This document shows, one piece after another, positions 22,191-30,157 of a DNA stretch of 33,037 bases. Numbering within the stretch: position 1 is the stretch's first letter; every line of letters begins with the position of its first letter. Where the stretch lies: assembly GCA_029259455.1 (NCBI GenBank), contig JAPDIT010000053.1, forward strand, positions 1 to 33,037, written 5' to 3'. This DNA is from Archaeoglobi archaeon (GTDB taxonomy: Archaea; Halobacteriota; Archaeoglobi; Archaeoglobales; Archaeoglobaceae). The notes below the pieces were generated by a model, which was not told the origin of the DNA, searched no databases, and was given only the letters and a program-made list of their open reading frames with translations. A program made the translations under genes and the position numbers.

Positions 22191-22631
22191 TCACCTCTTC
22201 ATCTGCTCAACATAACTCTTAAGATGAGCAACGCTCCTGAATTCTCCACCCTTAGCCTTTCTGTAGAGTAGTCTGTACGTTGCTCTGTCAATAACACCCT
22301 CGGCTTTCATCTGCCTCAGCACCTTTCTTAGAGCCCTTATTCTGAGAATCCACATTCTCTTCCTTGCCATTCTTGCCCCCTTGGCCCCCTTTCTGCTACC
22401 GTGACCTCTTCTTCTCCCTTTCTTCTTCTGAAGCTTCTTTTTGTTTATTCTCGCCCTGCTAACACCATTTATGGGTTTTCTCTTTATAACACCCTGCTCG
22501 ATCAGTTCCCTTATATCCTGCTTCGTAGCTGCTGTTGCGATATCTTCCAGTGCTGTAGGATCGAACCATACCCTGTTCTCTCCGCACTTCAGTACAGATG
22601 CCGCAAGTCTGCGCTGCAATCTCAAATCCAT
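22191..22631 (-). CDS. rpl19e: Ribosomal protein eL19
   Basis: This archaeal/eukaryotic large-subunit protein near the exit side and intersubunit bridges has 146 residues. The N-terminus [20 protein letters not shown], then [20 protein letters not shown] and the [20 protein letters not shown] helix, identifies eL19. ATG 22631 is preferred over GTG 22640 and ATG 22637 because GGTGATGG lies just upstream and the product starts [11 protein letters not shown] as in relatives. Confidence 0.95.
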   Translation of the reverse strand: MDLRLQRRLAASVLKCGENRVWFDPTALEDIATAATKQDIRELIEQGVIKRKPINGVSRARINKKKLQKKKGRRRGHGSRKGAKGARMARKRMWILRIRALRKVLRQMKAEGVIDRATYRLLYRKAKGGEFRSVAHLKSYVEQMKR

Positions 22632-22636
22632 AGCCA

Positions 22637-23026
22637 TCACCCTGCAGGGTTGAGAACTTTAATTCCCAGTTCCTTTGCTTTATCCTCAATCGCTAACCTC
22701 TTCTTCATTCCAACACATGAGGCGATCCTTACCGCCTGCCTTTCTTTGTCAATTTTGTCCAAGTCTGCAGGATTATAGACAAGAACCTCCTCATAACCGC
22801 TCGGATGCAAACCTCTCACCGCTTTTGGAGAGCCGAATCCAACGTTTACCGGAATTCTGCCACTCCACTTACCGCCATATCTTCTTCTCAGCTTGTTGAA
22901 CAGACCTCTCGGCCTTCTCCAGCTTTTGTTTCTCAGCCTTAACTTCTTGTTCCAGCAGTACCTTCTGAACTCTGGCTTTCTTGCTTTCTGTCTTCTCCTA
23001 ACCTTAAGAAGTCTTTTCTGCTCCAT
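22637..23026 (-). CDS. rpl32e: Ribosomal protein eL32
   Basis: This archaeal/eukaryotic large-subunit protein has 129 residues. Diagnostic segments are ARKPEFRRYCWNKKLRLRNK, SWRRPRGLFNKLRRRYGGKW, VNVGFGSPKAVRGLHPSGYE and LVYNPADLDKI. The open frame extends back into rpl6, but the ribosome binding site GAGGTGAT (23032-23039) points to ATG 23026 (MEQKRLLKV) or the adjacent ATG 23029. Its end overlaps or abuts rpl19e at GGGTGATGG. Confidence 0.95.
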   Translation of the reverse strand: MEQKRLLKVRRRQKARKPEFRRYCWNKKLRLRNKSWRRPRGLFNKLRRRYGGKWSGRIPVNVGFGSPKAVRGLHPSGYEEVLVYNPADLDKIDKERQAVRIASCVGMKKRLAIEDKAKELGIKVLNPAG

Positions 23027-23036
23027 CATGATCACC

Positions 23037-23594
23037 TCAGGGCTTCTTGACGATGTAGATCCCGTCCTGGAAAACACGCGGGTCCCTTCTCTTAATTTTC
23101 GTCGCCTGTTCGAGGTTTGCTGCAGTTTGACCGCACTCCTCTATGTCTACTCCTCTCACGTAAATGTCCTGACCTCTCACTTCAACCTGTGCCCTTCCGA
23201 CTATCTTTGCCCTTCTTGGATGTTTCTCACCAATGAAGTTCTCAATTACGACCTCATTACCCTCAACCCTGACCTTGATCGGGAAGTGAGCATAAACAAC
23301 TTTCAAATGGTACTCGAAACCGTCTTTAACGCCAGTTATGAGGTTTTCAATGTGTCCTGCAAAGGTTCCAACAATCGCCTTGTGTTTTTTCTTTGGAGAG
23401 GTTGTGTAAACTCTCACTTTTCCGTCTTCAGCCTCAATGAAAACTCCTCTGTACTTCAGATATTTCGTGTTCTCCCCCTTTGGCCCAACGGCCTTCAATA
23501 TGTATCCTCTAAAGCTATCGCCCTCTATGGTTATCTGTACATCCTCTGGCACCTCAACAACTCTTTCCTCGTAAACCTCAGTAGACGTAAGCAA
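23037..23594 (-). CDS. rpl6: Ribosomal protein uL6
   Basis: This large-subunit protein near the factor-binding site has two repeated domains; 185 residues. The first is around [20 protein letters not shown] and [18 protein letters not shown], and the second ends in the conserved [20 protein letters not shown]. No ATG is available near the expected N-terminus. TTG 23594 lies 6 nt after GGGGGTG and gives an N-terminal extension of typical length. GTG 23603 has no such site. The start overlaps the end of rps8 by 17 nt. Confidence 0.93.
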   Translation of the reverse strand: MLTSTEVYEERVVEVPEDVQITIEGDSFRGYILKAVGPKGENTKYLKYRGVFIEAEDGKVRVYTTSPKKKHKAIVGTFAGHIENLITGVKDGFEYHLKVVYAHFPIKVRVEGNEVVIENFIGEKHPRRAKIVGRAQVEVRGQDIYVRGVDIEECGQTAANLEQATKIKRRDPRVFQDGIYIVKKP

Positions 23595-23967
23595 GGAGAA
23601 CACCCCCTAGTCTCATTTTTCTCGCATCTTTCTGGGACATAACACCTTTTGTAGTTGAGACTATCAGAATTCCGAAATCTCTTGCGGGGAGGTATCTTTT
23701 CTCGTACATCTCGTATTCTGTAACTGACGACGAGAATCTCGGCCTGATAGCTCCGCAATCGTTGATGTTTCCTGAAAGCTCAACAATGAACTTACCTCCT
23801 CTATGGTTTTCAACGTACTCAAAGCCTTTTATGTATCCGTAATCTTTCATGACTTTAAGCACGTTACCGATGAGCTTCGAAGCGGGCTTTATTTCACACT
23901 TCTTTTTACCGACCATTTCAGCGTTCTTTATTGCTATCATTGCATTAGACAGCGTATCGACGCTCAT
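23578..23967 (-). CDS. rps8: Ribosomal protein uS8
   Basis: This is a central-domain 16S rRNA-binding protein of the small subunit, 129 residues, the normal archaeal length. Family features are [19 protein letters not shown] at the N-terminus, [20 protein letters not shown] in the middle and [20 protein letters not shown] plus GGVLLAYVY at the end. ATG 23967 follows GGTGATGG. The open frame upstream into rps14 is not used. Confidence 0.96.
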   Translation of the reverse strand: MSVDTLSNAMIAIKNAEMVGKKKCEIKPASKLIGNVLKVMKDYGYIKGFEYVENHRGGKFIVELSGNINDCGAIRPRFSSSVTEYEMYEKRYLPARDFGILIVSTTKGVMSQKDARKMRLGGVLLAYVY

Positions 23968-23972
23968 AACCA

Positions 23973-24128
23973 TCACCAGTACTTTTTAAACCCGAGTTCA
24001 GCAGCAACTTCTCTAAAGCACTGTCTGCAGAGGTATAGACCGTACCTTCTGATCAATCCTCTCCTCCTTCCACATCTCCTGCACTCATTTGCTCCTCTAC
24101 CAAAAACCTTCGTTCTCTCTTTCTTCAT
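23973..24128 (-). CDS. rps14: Ribosomal protein uS14, zinc-binding type
   Basis: This small gene (51 residues) was found by translating the gap between rpl5 and rps8. The product starts [20 protein letters not shown], continues with [16 protein letters not shown] and ends in GFKKYW. The two CxxC pairs (Cys16/19 and Cys34/37) form the zinc site of the archaeal/eukaryotic uS14 in the 30S head. Its ATG overlaps the rpl5 stop as ATGA, with GGGGGTGATT as the ribosome binding site. The stop TGA lies within the ribosome binding region of rps8. Confidence 0.95.
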   Translation of the reverse strand: MKKERTKVFGRGANECRRCGRRRGLIRRYGLYLCRQCFREVAAELGFKKYW

Positions 24129-24667
24129 TCTACAATCACCCCCAGAGACTCAAGCCAGCGGATTGTATCATCTTTAGTCACTCTGTGTGATGATGCGATC
24201 TTCGACTTTTTTCTCCTTCTTCTCGCAACTCTGTAACCTCTTCTTTTGAGAGATACACATATGTCCATGCCGAAAATGCCGATATCAGGGTCGTAATCAA
24301 CTCCCGGCAGGTCAATATGCTCGGCGATACCAAATGCAAAGTAACCATCGCCAATCGACTTTCTGCTCAATCTGTTCTCTTTTACCGTGAGCGCATCCTT
24401 AAGGAACTTAAGCGCCTTCTCACCGCGCAGAGTAACTTTAACTCCAATCGCTTCACCTTTTCTAATCCCAAAGTTTTTGATCGTCATTTTAGCATAAGTT
24501 ATTGCGGGTCTCTGACCTACAAGTTCCTCTAAAAGGCTGTAGGCTTTTTTGTGCCTCTCTCCGCTCTCTCCAACGCCGATGTTGATGACAACTTTATCCA
24601 GCACAACCTCTTTCATTGGGTTCTCCTTCATCTCTTTCCCTTTCCTTTCAACTTCGACTGCCTGCAT
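24125..24667 (-). CDS. rpl5: Ribosomal protein uL5
   Basis: This central-protuberance protein contacts 5S rRNA and P-site tRNA; 180 residues. Recognisable parts are [60 protein letters not shown] and the basic C-terminal [20 protein letters not shown]. The ATG follows GGGGGTG. It is coupled to rps14 by an ATGA overlap, and rps4e lies 3 nt upstream. Confidence 0.96.
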   Translation of the reverse strand: MQAVEVERKGKEMKENPMKEVVLDKVVINIGVGESGERHKKAYSLLEELVGQRPAITYAKMTIKNFGIRKGEAIGVKVTLRGEKALKFLKDALTVKENRLSRKSIGDGYFAFGIAEHIDLPGVDYDPDIGIFGMDICVSLKRRGYRVARRRRKKSKIASSHRVTKDDTIRWLESLGVIVE

Positions 24668-24670
24668 TAC

Positions 24671-25369
24671 TTACACCCCCAGGTCAATCACGGGCTTGCT
24701 GCTGTCCTTCTTACCCACCACGAACACGTAATCTTCAATCGTCGTAATGTCCCTCTCTTCACCCTCTACCGTCACTAAGTTGGGAGCTGAGCTTCTCACT
24801 ATCTTGTACTCCTTGAGTCTGCCGATTTCTCCGGCGTGAGTCCCACCTGTAATCATCACGAGAGCACCCTCTTCAAACTTCAGGTGGTCAACGACCTCCT
24901 TTTCGGGGATCCTTAGAAGAATGCTATCTTTAGTCTTGTACTCGTTACTGCCAAGGATGTTTGTGCCATCGAAAAGGTTGAGCTGAACTTTTCCGCCCCT
25001 CACAAGAGTCTTGTTGGTTATCTTGTAAAGCTTGAGGTTCGCATCTTCAACCTCCTTGGGAACGTATCTTCCCTTCTCGTCAAAGAGAATTCTGTAACTT
25101 TTTTCTAACTTCGGAATCGTAATGACGTCGAAAAGACCTACAGGGAATTTGTAGTCCTTCCTCACAATTCCATCAACGAGAATCTCGCCGGATGAGATTA
25201 TCCTTCTCGCCTCTCTCCCAGTATCGGCCAGCTCAAGGAAGTCTCTAACAAGTACAAGCAGTGGGATCGCCTCTTTGTTGTGTGGGCCAGGTGATGGCTT
25301 TACAATCCATTTTGAAACCTTTCTCGGTATTTTGTATGTTTTTGGAGCCGAAAGTCTCTTCTGATGCAA
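24671..25369 (-). CDS. rps4e: Ribosomal protein eS4
   Basis: This archaeal/eukaryotic small-subunit protein (232 residues) has an S4-type RNA-binding domain (EARRIISSGEILVDGIVRKD, about residues 55-74) and a C-terminal KOW motif (ITGGTHAGEIGRLKEYKIV). The N-terminus KRLSAPKTYKIPRKVSKW is diagnostic. A GTG at 25378 overlaps the rpl24 stop. TTG 25369 lies 4-5 nt after GAGGTGAT and gives MHQKRLSAPK, the more family-like start, so I chose TTG. Confidence 0.94.
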   Translation of the reverse strand: MHQKRLSAPKTYKIPRKVSKWIVKPSPGPHNKEAIPLLVLVRDFLELADTGREARRIISSGEILVDGIVRKDYKFPVGLFDVITIPKLEKSYRILFDEKGRYVPKEVEDANLKLYKITNKTLVRGGKVQLNLFDGTNILGSNEYKTKDSILLRIPEKEVVDHLKFEEGALVMITGGTHAGEIGRLKEYKIVRSSAPNLVTVEGEERDITTIEDYVFVVGKKDSSKPVIDLGV

Positions 25370-25374
25370 CTCAA

Positions 25375-25737
25375 TCACCTCTCAAGTATTTTCTTTCTGA
25401 CCTCGTCAATTTCACCGAGGTCTATGATCATGACATTTGACGGATGAATTGGGACGGCAACTTCAGTCCCATCGGACTTCGTAACCGTGGCACCGTCAAC
25501 CGTAATCTTACACCTCTTCATGTCAACCTCAAGCACCCTTCCCTCGTGGCCTGCAAACTGTCCGCGCATAATTCTAACCTTGTCTCCCTTTCTGACCCTT
25601 ATCGCCCTTTTCCCGTATTTCTTTCTGAGGTCTTTTGAAAGTGTGGCGTGAAGAAGTCTGTGTCTCTCATGAAGCTTTGACGTCTTGTAAAGCCATCTTC
25701 TCTGCTTCCTCGGTTGCTTTGACTTTGGAACAGCCAT
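25375..25737 (-). CDS. rpl24: Ribosomal protein uL24
   Basis: This is an early-assembly protein near the peptide exit tunnel, 120 residues. The archaeal N-terminal extension (KSKQPRKQRRWLYKTSKLHE) is followed by a KOW motif (IRVRKGDKVRIMRGQFAGHE and GRVLEVD, about residues 48-75). ATG 25737 lies 5 nt after GAGGTGAT. An upstream in-frame start is not needed. It is tightly packed between rpl14 and rps4e. Confidence 0.96.
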   Translation of the reverse strand: MAVPKSKQPRKQRRWLYKTSKLHERHRLLHATLSKDLRKKYGKRAIRVRKGDKVRIMRGQFAGHEGRVLEVDMKRCKITVDGATVTKSDGTEVAVPIHPSNVMIIDLGEIDEVRKKILER

Positions 25738-25747
25738 TTTTATCACC

Positions 25748-26146
25748 TCACACTATAACGGATGCGATTGTACCTATCTTCGCGAAGCGCTCCGCAGCCT
25801 CTCTTGCGACAGCCCCTCTGATTTCAGAACCTCTCGGTTCTCCTCTATCATTTGTTATAACTGCCGCATTGTCTTCGAACTTCACTCTCGTCCCATCCGG
25901 GCGGCGGTACTCCTTTCTCTGCCTGATAATAACCGCATAATGCACCTGCTTCCTGATTTCGGGAGTGCCTTTCTTAACCGTGACAACAACTATGTCCCCA
26001 ACACCAGCTGCGGGATATCTTCTCCTCACACCCTTGTAGCCCTTAACCGCTATAATCTCAAGTTCTCTCGCACCAGTGTTGTCTGCACAAACAAGCCTCG
26101 CTCCTGTTGGCAAAGCCCTTGGAATGTTAGCTCTTACTGCCTTCAT
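25748..26146 (-). CDS. rpl14: Ribosomal protein uL14
   Basis: This intersubunit-bridge protein of the large subunit (132 residues) is also the docking site of anti-association factor aIF6. The conserved core is [20 protein letters not shown], then [20 protein letters not shown] and [20 protein letters not shown]. The ATG is preceded by GGAGGTGG. Its first 20 nt overlap the end of rps17 in another frame. Confidence 0.97.
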   Translation of the reverse strand: MKAVRANIPRALPTGARLVCADNTGARELEIIAVKGYKGVRRRYPAAGVGDIVVVTVKKGTPEIRKQVHYAVIIRQRKEYRRPDGTRVKFEDNAAVITNDRGEPRGSEIRGAVAREAAERFAKIGTIASVIV

Positions 26147-26462
26147 TGCCTACCACCTCCAAAATAACGAAGCTTTTAGTCTTGCTAATCGGTCTGCACT
26201 CGCCAATCGTAACTATATCTCCCGGTTTTGCTCTGATGCATTCGGGATTATGAGCGTGAAGCTTGGATCTCTTCTTCATGTACCTCTCAAACTTTGGAAC
26301 GTATCTGATAAGCTCTCTTTCAATCACTGCAGTTTTTCCGTAGGTCTTAACCACCTTACCGCGAAGCAACTGCCCCCTCACCGAAAGCGTTCCGTGAAAC
26401 GGACAGTTTTTATCCTCACATTCCCTTTCAGGAGGTTTCACGTCAATACCAATATCCCTCAT
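26127..26462 (-). CDS. rps17: Ribosomal protein uS17
   Basis: This small-subunit primary rRNA-binding protein with an OB fold has 111 residues. It has the archaeal/eukaryotic N-terminal extension and [10 protein letters not shown] motif, then [40 protein letters not shown] and [23 protein letters not shown] 26462 is preferred over GTG 26468 because AAAGGTG lies 7 nt upstream. The ATG overlaps the rnp1 stop as ATGA. Confidence 0.96.
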   Translation of the reverse strand: MRDIGIDVKPPERECEDKNCPFHGTLSVRGQLLRGKVVKTYGKTAVIERELIRYVPKFERYMKKRSKLHAHNPECIRAKPGDIVTIGECRPISKTKSFVILEVVGNEGSKS

Positions 26463-26767
26463 ATCCACACACCTTTGGCTCTTTTAAGCAGCATCAACCC
26501 CCTCTTTATCCTATCCTCCGGTCTGAAATTTATCAGGTCACCCTTTATCCTCATGATTTTACACTTATACCACACTCTGAAGGTTCTATCACTCTTCGCC
26601 ACGACTTTTAAACCTTTTTCAGTCATTATTTTGAGCGTGTTTTGTGTCTCATCAACCACTTCTCCCTTTATCCCTACTTCATTTTCATTTGGGCTCTCAA
26701 CAACTTCCACCATCAGGCCAATCCAGTCCCTCGCTATCACTTCTACACCCTGTAGCCTTCCTCGCAT
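26459..26767 (-). CDS. rnp1: RNase P protein component 1 (Rpp29/Pop4)
   Basis: This is a protein subunit of the archaeal RNase P holoenzyme that trims tRNA 5' ends with the catalytic RNA. It has 102 residues and an Sm-like barrel. The core [20 protein letters not shown] (about residues 31-50) and [20 protein letters not shown] at the C-terminus are diagnostic. It closely resembles the A. fulgidus Rpp29 as I remember it. The ATG at 26767 overlaps the end of rpl29 by 25 nt in another frame. Location inside the ribosomal operon is normal in archaea. A SUI1/aIF1 gene, often found next to it, is absent here. Confidence 0.94.
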   Translation of the reverse strand: MRGRLQGVEVIARDWIGLMVEVVESPNENEVGIKGEVVDETQNTLKIMTEKGLKVVAKSDRTFRVWYKCKIMRIKGDLINFRPEDRIKRGLMLLKRAKGVWI

Positions 26768-26940
26768 AATGCTGTCTTCAACCTTGCGATATCCTTTCTG
26801 ATGAGGTTAATTCTCCCCGGGTTTTCCACTGCACCGCCGCTCCTCACGATAGTTCTGAGCTTGAGAAGTTCAAGCTCCAGTTCCCTCAGCTTCTTGAGCT
26901 TCTCCTCCCTGCTCATCTCCCTTATCTCCCTCATCTTCAC
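26743..26940 (-). CDS. rpl29: Ribosomal protein uL29
   Basis: This is a small helical-hairpin protein near the tunnel exit, part of the docking site for SRP and chaperones. The product (65 aa from the preferred start) contains REIREMSREEKLKKLRELEL, then KLRTIVRSGGAVENPGRINL and IRKDIARLKT. Three in-frame starts exist: GTG 26949, GTG 26940 and ATG 26934. GTG 26940 is chosen because GGGGTGA lies 5 nt upstream, the spacing used by neighbours. The first 71 nt lie inside the end of rps3 in a different frame. Confidence 0.9.
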   Translation of the reverse strand: MKMREIREMSREEKLKKLRELELELLKLRTIVRSGGAVENPGRINLIRKDIARLKTALCEEGYRV

Positions 26941-27559
26941 CGCCTTCACCCCTCAGCTGCTCCACATCAACATCCTTAACCTCAAACTCATCGGGCAAGG
27001 TTACATCGGGCGGGATTATCCTCACGCTAACTCCAAGGACTCCCAGCTTTTTGATAGCTATGTCAAAGCCCTTCTGAACCATACTCTCAGCGGGATCTCC
27101 GGTGTGAACAATTGTGCCCGCAACGAACTTCTCAGTTCTCGCCCTCTCGCTAACGAGCTTTCCGCTAATCTCAATCTCGCAGCCCTTTGCACCAGCCTCT
27201 ATGATTCTGTAGAGGAACCTGTAGCCAGCTCTTCTGAAGTACCAACCCCTCTCTAAAGCTCTTGCAAGCAGTGAAGCCATTAGCTGGGCGTTAAATTCTG
27301 GTTTTTCAACCTCATCAACGCTGACCTGTGGATTCTCGATGCCAAACTCCTTCAGCTTTTCCGTCAAAGCTTTGATTCTTCTTCCACCCTTTCCAATAAC
27401 CAGTCCTGGCCTCTCAACGAACAGCGTAACTTGAGTACCGAGGGGGGTTCGCAGTATGTCCATCCCTCCGAAACCTGCGCTCCTCACTTCATCCTTGATC
27501 CACTCCTTGACCATCAGCTTTTTCAGCCTGTCCTGAACGAACTTTCTCTCTACGGCCAT
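26870..27559 (-). CDS. rps3: Ribosomal protein uS3
   Basis: This small-subunit protein at the mRNA entry tunnel has 229 residues. The KH domain (GLVIGKGGRRIKALTEKLKE, about residues 53-72) is followed by the conserved C-terminal domain (GRRAGYRFLYRIIEAGAKG-type region, then EISGKLVSERARTEKFVAGT). The last roughly 30 residues are an acidic, glycine-rich tail (GEGGEDEGDKGDEQGGEAQE) encoded where the sequence also encodes the N-terminus of rpl29. The ATG overlaps the rpl22 stop as TAATG. Confidence 0.96.
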   Translation of the reverse strand: MAVERKFVQDRLKKLMVKEWIKDEVRSAGFGGMDILRTPLGTQVTLFVERPGLVIGKGGRRIKALTEKLKEFGIENPQVSVDEVEKPEFNAQLMASLLARALERGWYFRRAGYRFLYRIIEAGAKGCEIEISGKLVSERARTEKFVAGTIVHTGDPAESMVQKGFDIAIKKLGVLGVSVRIIPPDVTLPDEFEVKDVDVEQLRGEGGEDEGDKGDEQGGEAQEAEGTGA

Positions 27560-28020
27560 TACCTCACCTCTGCTACAAGCTCTACTGTTGTAAGCTGCTG
27601 AAATCTCGGCGTTGCCCTACCGAATGCTCTCGGCATGTACCTCTTAATTACTCTGCCCTTCTGAGCCTGAGCGTGCACTATAACAAGACTCTCCATATCC
27701 AGACCCTTGTATTCTGCGTTTGCCCTGAGATTTTTGAGAACCTTCAGAACGTATTTCGCAGCCTTCTGTGGATACCTTCCTGCATACCACTTCTCTAAAC
27801 CTCTTTTGTGCGCTACCTTCTTCTTGTACTTTTTGAATGGTATTGGCCTTTTCATCTCAATTACATCCTCCAGAAGTCTCATCGCCTCCTCTACCCTCTT
27901 TCCCCTGATTTCTCTGCATATTTCGACAGCATGCTTGAAGCTGATTGGCATCTCGTAGCCCATCGCTTTAGCAGCTCTCGTTTCATCCTCAGGCTTGTAA
28001 GCGTAGTTCACTCTCGCCAT
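27559..28020 (-). CDS. rpl22: Ribosomal protein uL22
   Basis: This large-subunit protein's beta-hairpin lines the peptide exit tunnel; 153 residues, archaeal length. Diagnostic segments are MPISFKHAVEICREIRGKRV, MRLLEDVIEMKRPIPFKKYK, KAAKYVLKVLKNLRANAEYK and MPRAFGRATPRFQQLTTVEL. GTGATGG precedes the ATG. It overlaps rps3 by one base. Confidence 0.97.
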   Translation of the reverse strand: MARVNYAYKPEDETRAAKAMGYEMPISFKHAVEICREIRGKRVEEAMRLLEDVIEMKRPIPFKKYKKKVAHKRGLEKWYAGRYPQKAAKYVLKVLKNLRANAEYKGLDMESLVIVHAQAQKGRVIKRYMPRAFGRATPRFQQLTTVELVAEVR

Positions 28021-28026
28021 AAGCCA

Positions 28027-28428
28027 TCACTTCAGCGGCACGTACTTGCTGCTCCTCGTAGCACCAACACCTGGACCGCTGTGCTTCTCGAAGCGTCTGG
28101 TTAGAGCAAACTCTCCCAGCCTGTGGCCGATCATCTCCGGCTTTATCTCCACTCTAACGAACTCCTTGCCGTTGTGCACAAACACAACCTTTCCAACCAT
28201 CTCAGGCAGCACAACCATATCTCTGCAGTGTGTCCTCGCCATTCCTTTCTTTCTGAGCTTTCTCAGGAGCTTTTCTTCCTGCTCGGTGAAGCCTCTCTTT
28301 ATCTTCCTCCTTTCCCTTGCCGGAAGAAGCTTTGCAAGCTCGTCAAGTGGTATTTTTTGAAGTTCTTCAAGCGTGTAACCGCGATACTTGAAGTCTCTCG
28401 GTCTGACAACCTTACTCTTTAACGCCAC
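28027..28428 (-). CDS. rps19: Ribosomal protein uS19
   Basis: This head protein of the small subunit (133 residues) has the archaeal/eukaryotic N-terminal extension ([33 protein letters not shown]) before the common core ([20 protein letters not shown], then [20 protein letters not shown]). The start is GTG at 28428, 4 nt after GAGGTGAT, which is formed by the last codons and stop of rpl2. Confidence 0.96.
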   Translation of the reverse strand: MALKSKVVRPRDFKYRGYTLEELQKIPLDELAKLLPARERRKIKRGFTEQEEKLLRKLRKKGMARTHCRDMVVLPEMVGKVVFVHNGKEFVRVEIKPEMIGHRLGEFALTRRFEKHSGPGVGATRSSKYVPLK

Positions 28429-28432
28429 ATTA

Positions 28433-29146
28433 TCACCTCCTCACGCCCGTCCTGCGGGCTGCAATACTTCCAACCTTCCTTCCTGGAGGAGCGTTACGGC
28501 TAACAGTCTTTGGCCTACCAACATGCTGGTGCTTACCTCCACCGAAGGGGTGATCCACGGCATTCATCGCAACTCCTCTCACCCTCGGCCACTTTGCAGC
28601 CTTGCTCTTCATCTTATGGTACTTCTTACCAGCCTTAACGAAGGGCTTGTCTGTCCTGCCTCCACCTGCCACAACACCAATCATCGCCCTGCAGTTCGGA
28701 TGGAACCACTTCTGCTTTCCAGAAGGCATCTGAACGAGAACCTTATCAGCCTCTCTTGAAACAACAAATCCGAACGTTCCGCTTGCCCTGATAAACTTCC
28801 CACCATCACCGGGCTGAGCTTCGATGTTGCAAACCGGAGTTCCCTCGGGAATGTTTTTCAGATAAGTCGTGTTCCCGGATGCAATCTCAACCTGATCGCC
28901 AGCGTAAATAACATCACCAGTCCCAAGACCTTCAACTGCAAGAATGTAAGTCTCAGAACCATCGGGGAGTTTAACCAGAGCAACAGGACCGTTTCTTGCA
29001 GAATCGTGCTGAATGTCAATAACTCTAGCCTGAATTACCTCGTCCTTAAACCTCAGAAGCTTTGCGTCAGTCTTATACTTATGAGAGGGGGCCCTGTACG
29101 TTGGGGTTCCTTTTCCTCTATTCTGGGAGATTATTCTTTTGCCCAT
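28433..29146 (-). CDS. rpl2: Ribosomal protein uL2
   Basis: This is a core large-subunit protein needed for subunit joining and peptidyl-transferase activity; 237 residues. The OB and SH3-like domains are followed by the highly conserved [19 protein letters not shown] loop with the functional histidine at about residue 199. The N-terminus [20 protein letters not shown] is archaeal. The ATG follows GGTGGTGATGT. It lies between rpl23 and rps19 as in the S10 operon. Confidence 0.97.
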   Translation of the reverse strand: MGKRIISQNRGKGTPTYRAPSHKYKTDAKLLRFKDEVIQARVIDIQHDSARNGPVALVKLPDGSETYILAVEGLGTGDVIYAGDQVEIASGNTTYLKNIPEGTPVCNIEAQPGDGGKFIRASGTFGFVVSREADKVLVQMPSGKQKWFHPNCRAMIGVVAGGGRTDKPFVKAGKKYHKMKSKAAKWPRVRGVAMNAVDHPFGGGKHQHVGRPKTVSRNAPPGRKVGSIAARRTGVRR

Positions 29147-29157
29147 ACATCACCACC

Positions 29158-29403
29158 TCAGAACACTCCGAGTTTGGAAAGAATTTCCTCTGCCGAATAA
29201 TCGGGCTTAAGCTTGATGTAGGCCTTCTTCTCACCTTTAGGGGTTATCAGCGTGTTCACCCTTTCCACTTCAACGTCGAACAGCTTCTCAATTTCTTTCT
29301 TGATTTGTTCTTTTCTCGCTCTTGTATCCACTATTGCCGTCAGAACGTTCTTCTCAAGCTCTGCAACGCTTTTCTCCGTAACAAGGAAGCATTTGATCAG
29401 CAT
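29158..29403 (-). CDS. rpl23: Ribosomal protein uL23
   Basis: This tunnel-exit protein binds SRP and the translocon; 81 residues. The family pattern is short but clear: LVTEKSVAELEKNVLTAIVD, then KKEIEKLFDVEVERVNTLIT and KKAYIKLKPDYSAEEIL. ATG 29403 is preferred over GTG 29409 because GGTGAG lies 5 nt upstream. The first 7 nt overlap rpl4. Confidence 0.96.
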   Translation of the reverse strand: MLIKCFLVTEKSVAELEKNVLTAIVDTRARKEQIKKEIEKLFDVEVERVNTLITPKGEKKAYIKLKPDYSAEEILSKLGVF

Positions 29404-30155
29404 AACCACTCACCCAGATACTCAACCGCTGATTTCGTCCAGACAGTCAGCCTCCCCGGGTGGCAGCCGGGAGCGAGAAGTTCTACATTCAAGTCCTTAA
29501 CTACAACAGTGTCAACACCCGGCAGGTTCTTCGCAGCTTTTATAACTCCGTTATCTTTACTAACGACGAGCAGAACGCTCTTCTTTTTGACGTATCTTCT
29601 TCCTCTCATCTTGCCTTTGCCAGCTCTGTATCTCTTTCTCTCCTTTGCTCTCTCAACATCAGCGTAAACACCAATCGCCTTGAAAACCTCCGCAACGTCC
29701 TTCGTTCTGTTTACCGACTCGATGTCATCGGTCACAATTTTTGGCAAATCTCCGTCAAACAGGTGGTTTCTCTGCTTCACGATCTCCTCGTTGGCCGTTG
29801 CAGCGATTGCTGATCTAAGAGCTTTCCTCATTTCTTTCTTGTTAATCTTCTCTGCCCACTTCCTCTCAGGCTTTGGTGGATGAGCTCTTCTCCCTCCAAC
29901 AGCCTGAGGAACAACTACTGCCCTTCTGCCGAGCTTCCATCTCGGAACTCTTGCATATCCATGTCCCGGTCCCCAGTTCTCCCATGAGTAGTCAACACCA
30001 CTCAGCGGGTTCGGCCCGTAGGGCTGCCTGCGGTGAGATTGAATAGCCAGCACAGCTCTCTTAATTATATCCGGTCTGAACTCCTCTGAAAAAACCTTAG
30101 GAAGTTCTATCTCCTCTGTTACTTCTCCCTTCAGGCTCAAGACCTTTGCCCTCAT
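29397..30155 (-). CDS. rpl4: Ribosomal protein uL4
   Basis: This large-subunit protein has a loop that reaches the exit tunnel; 252 residues, with the archaeal-type extended loop. Diagnostic segments are QSHRRQPYGPNPLSGVDYSW, GHGYARVPRWKLGRRAVVVP, GGRRAHPPKPERKWAEKINK and KMRGRRYVKKKSVLLVVSKD. ATG 30155 is preferred over ATG 30161, which sits directly on the GGGGAG ribosome binding site. Confidence 0.96.
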   Translation of the reverse strand: MRAKVLSLKGEVTEEIELPKVFSEEFRPDIIKRAVLAIQSHRRQPYGPNPLSGVDYSWENWGPGHGYARVPRWKLGRRAVVVPQAVGGRRAHPPKPERKWAEKINKKEMRKALRSAIAATANEEIVKQRNHLFDGDLPKIVTDDIESVNRTKDVAEVFKAIGVYADVERAKERKRYRAGKGKMRGRRYVKKKSVLLVVSKDNGVIKAAKNLPGVDTVVVKDLNVELLAPGCHPGRLTVWTKSAVEYLGEWLC

Positions 30156-30157
30156 AC

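Noticed and set aside
22893-23642. Plus-strand open frame of 249 codons opposite rpl32e, rpl6 and rps8
   Set aside because: It crosses three certain minus-strand genes, has Leu/Phe/Ser-rich shadow composition and no start signals.
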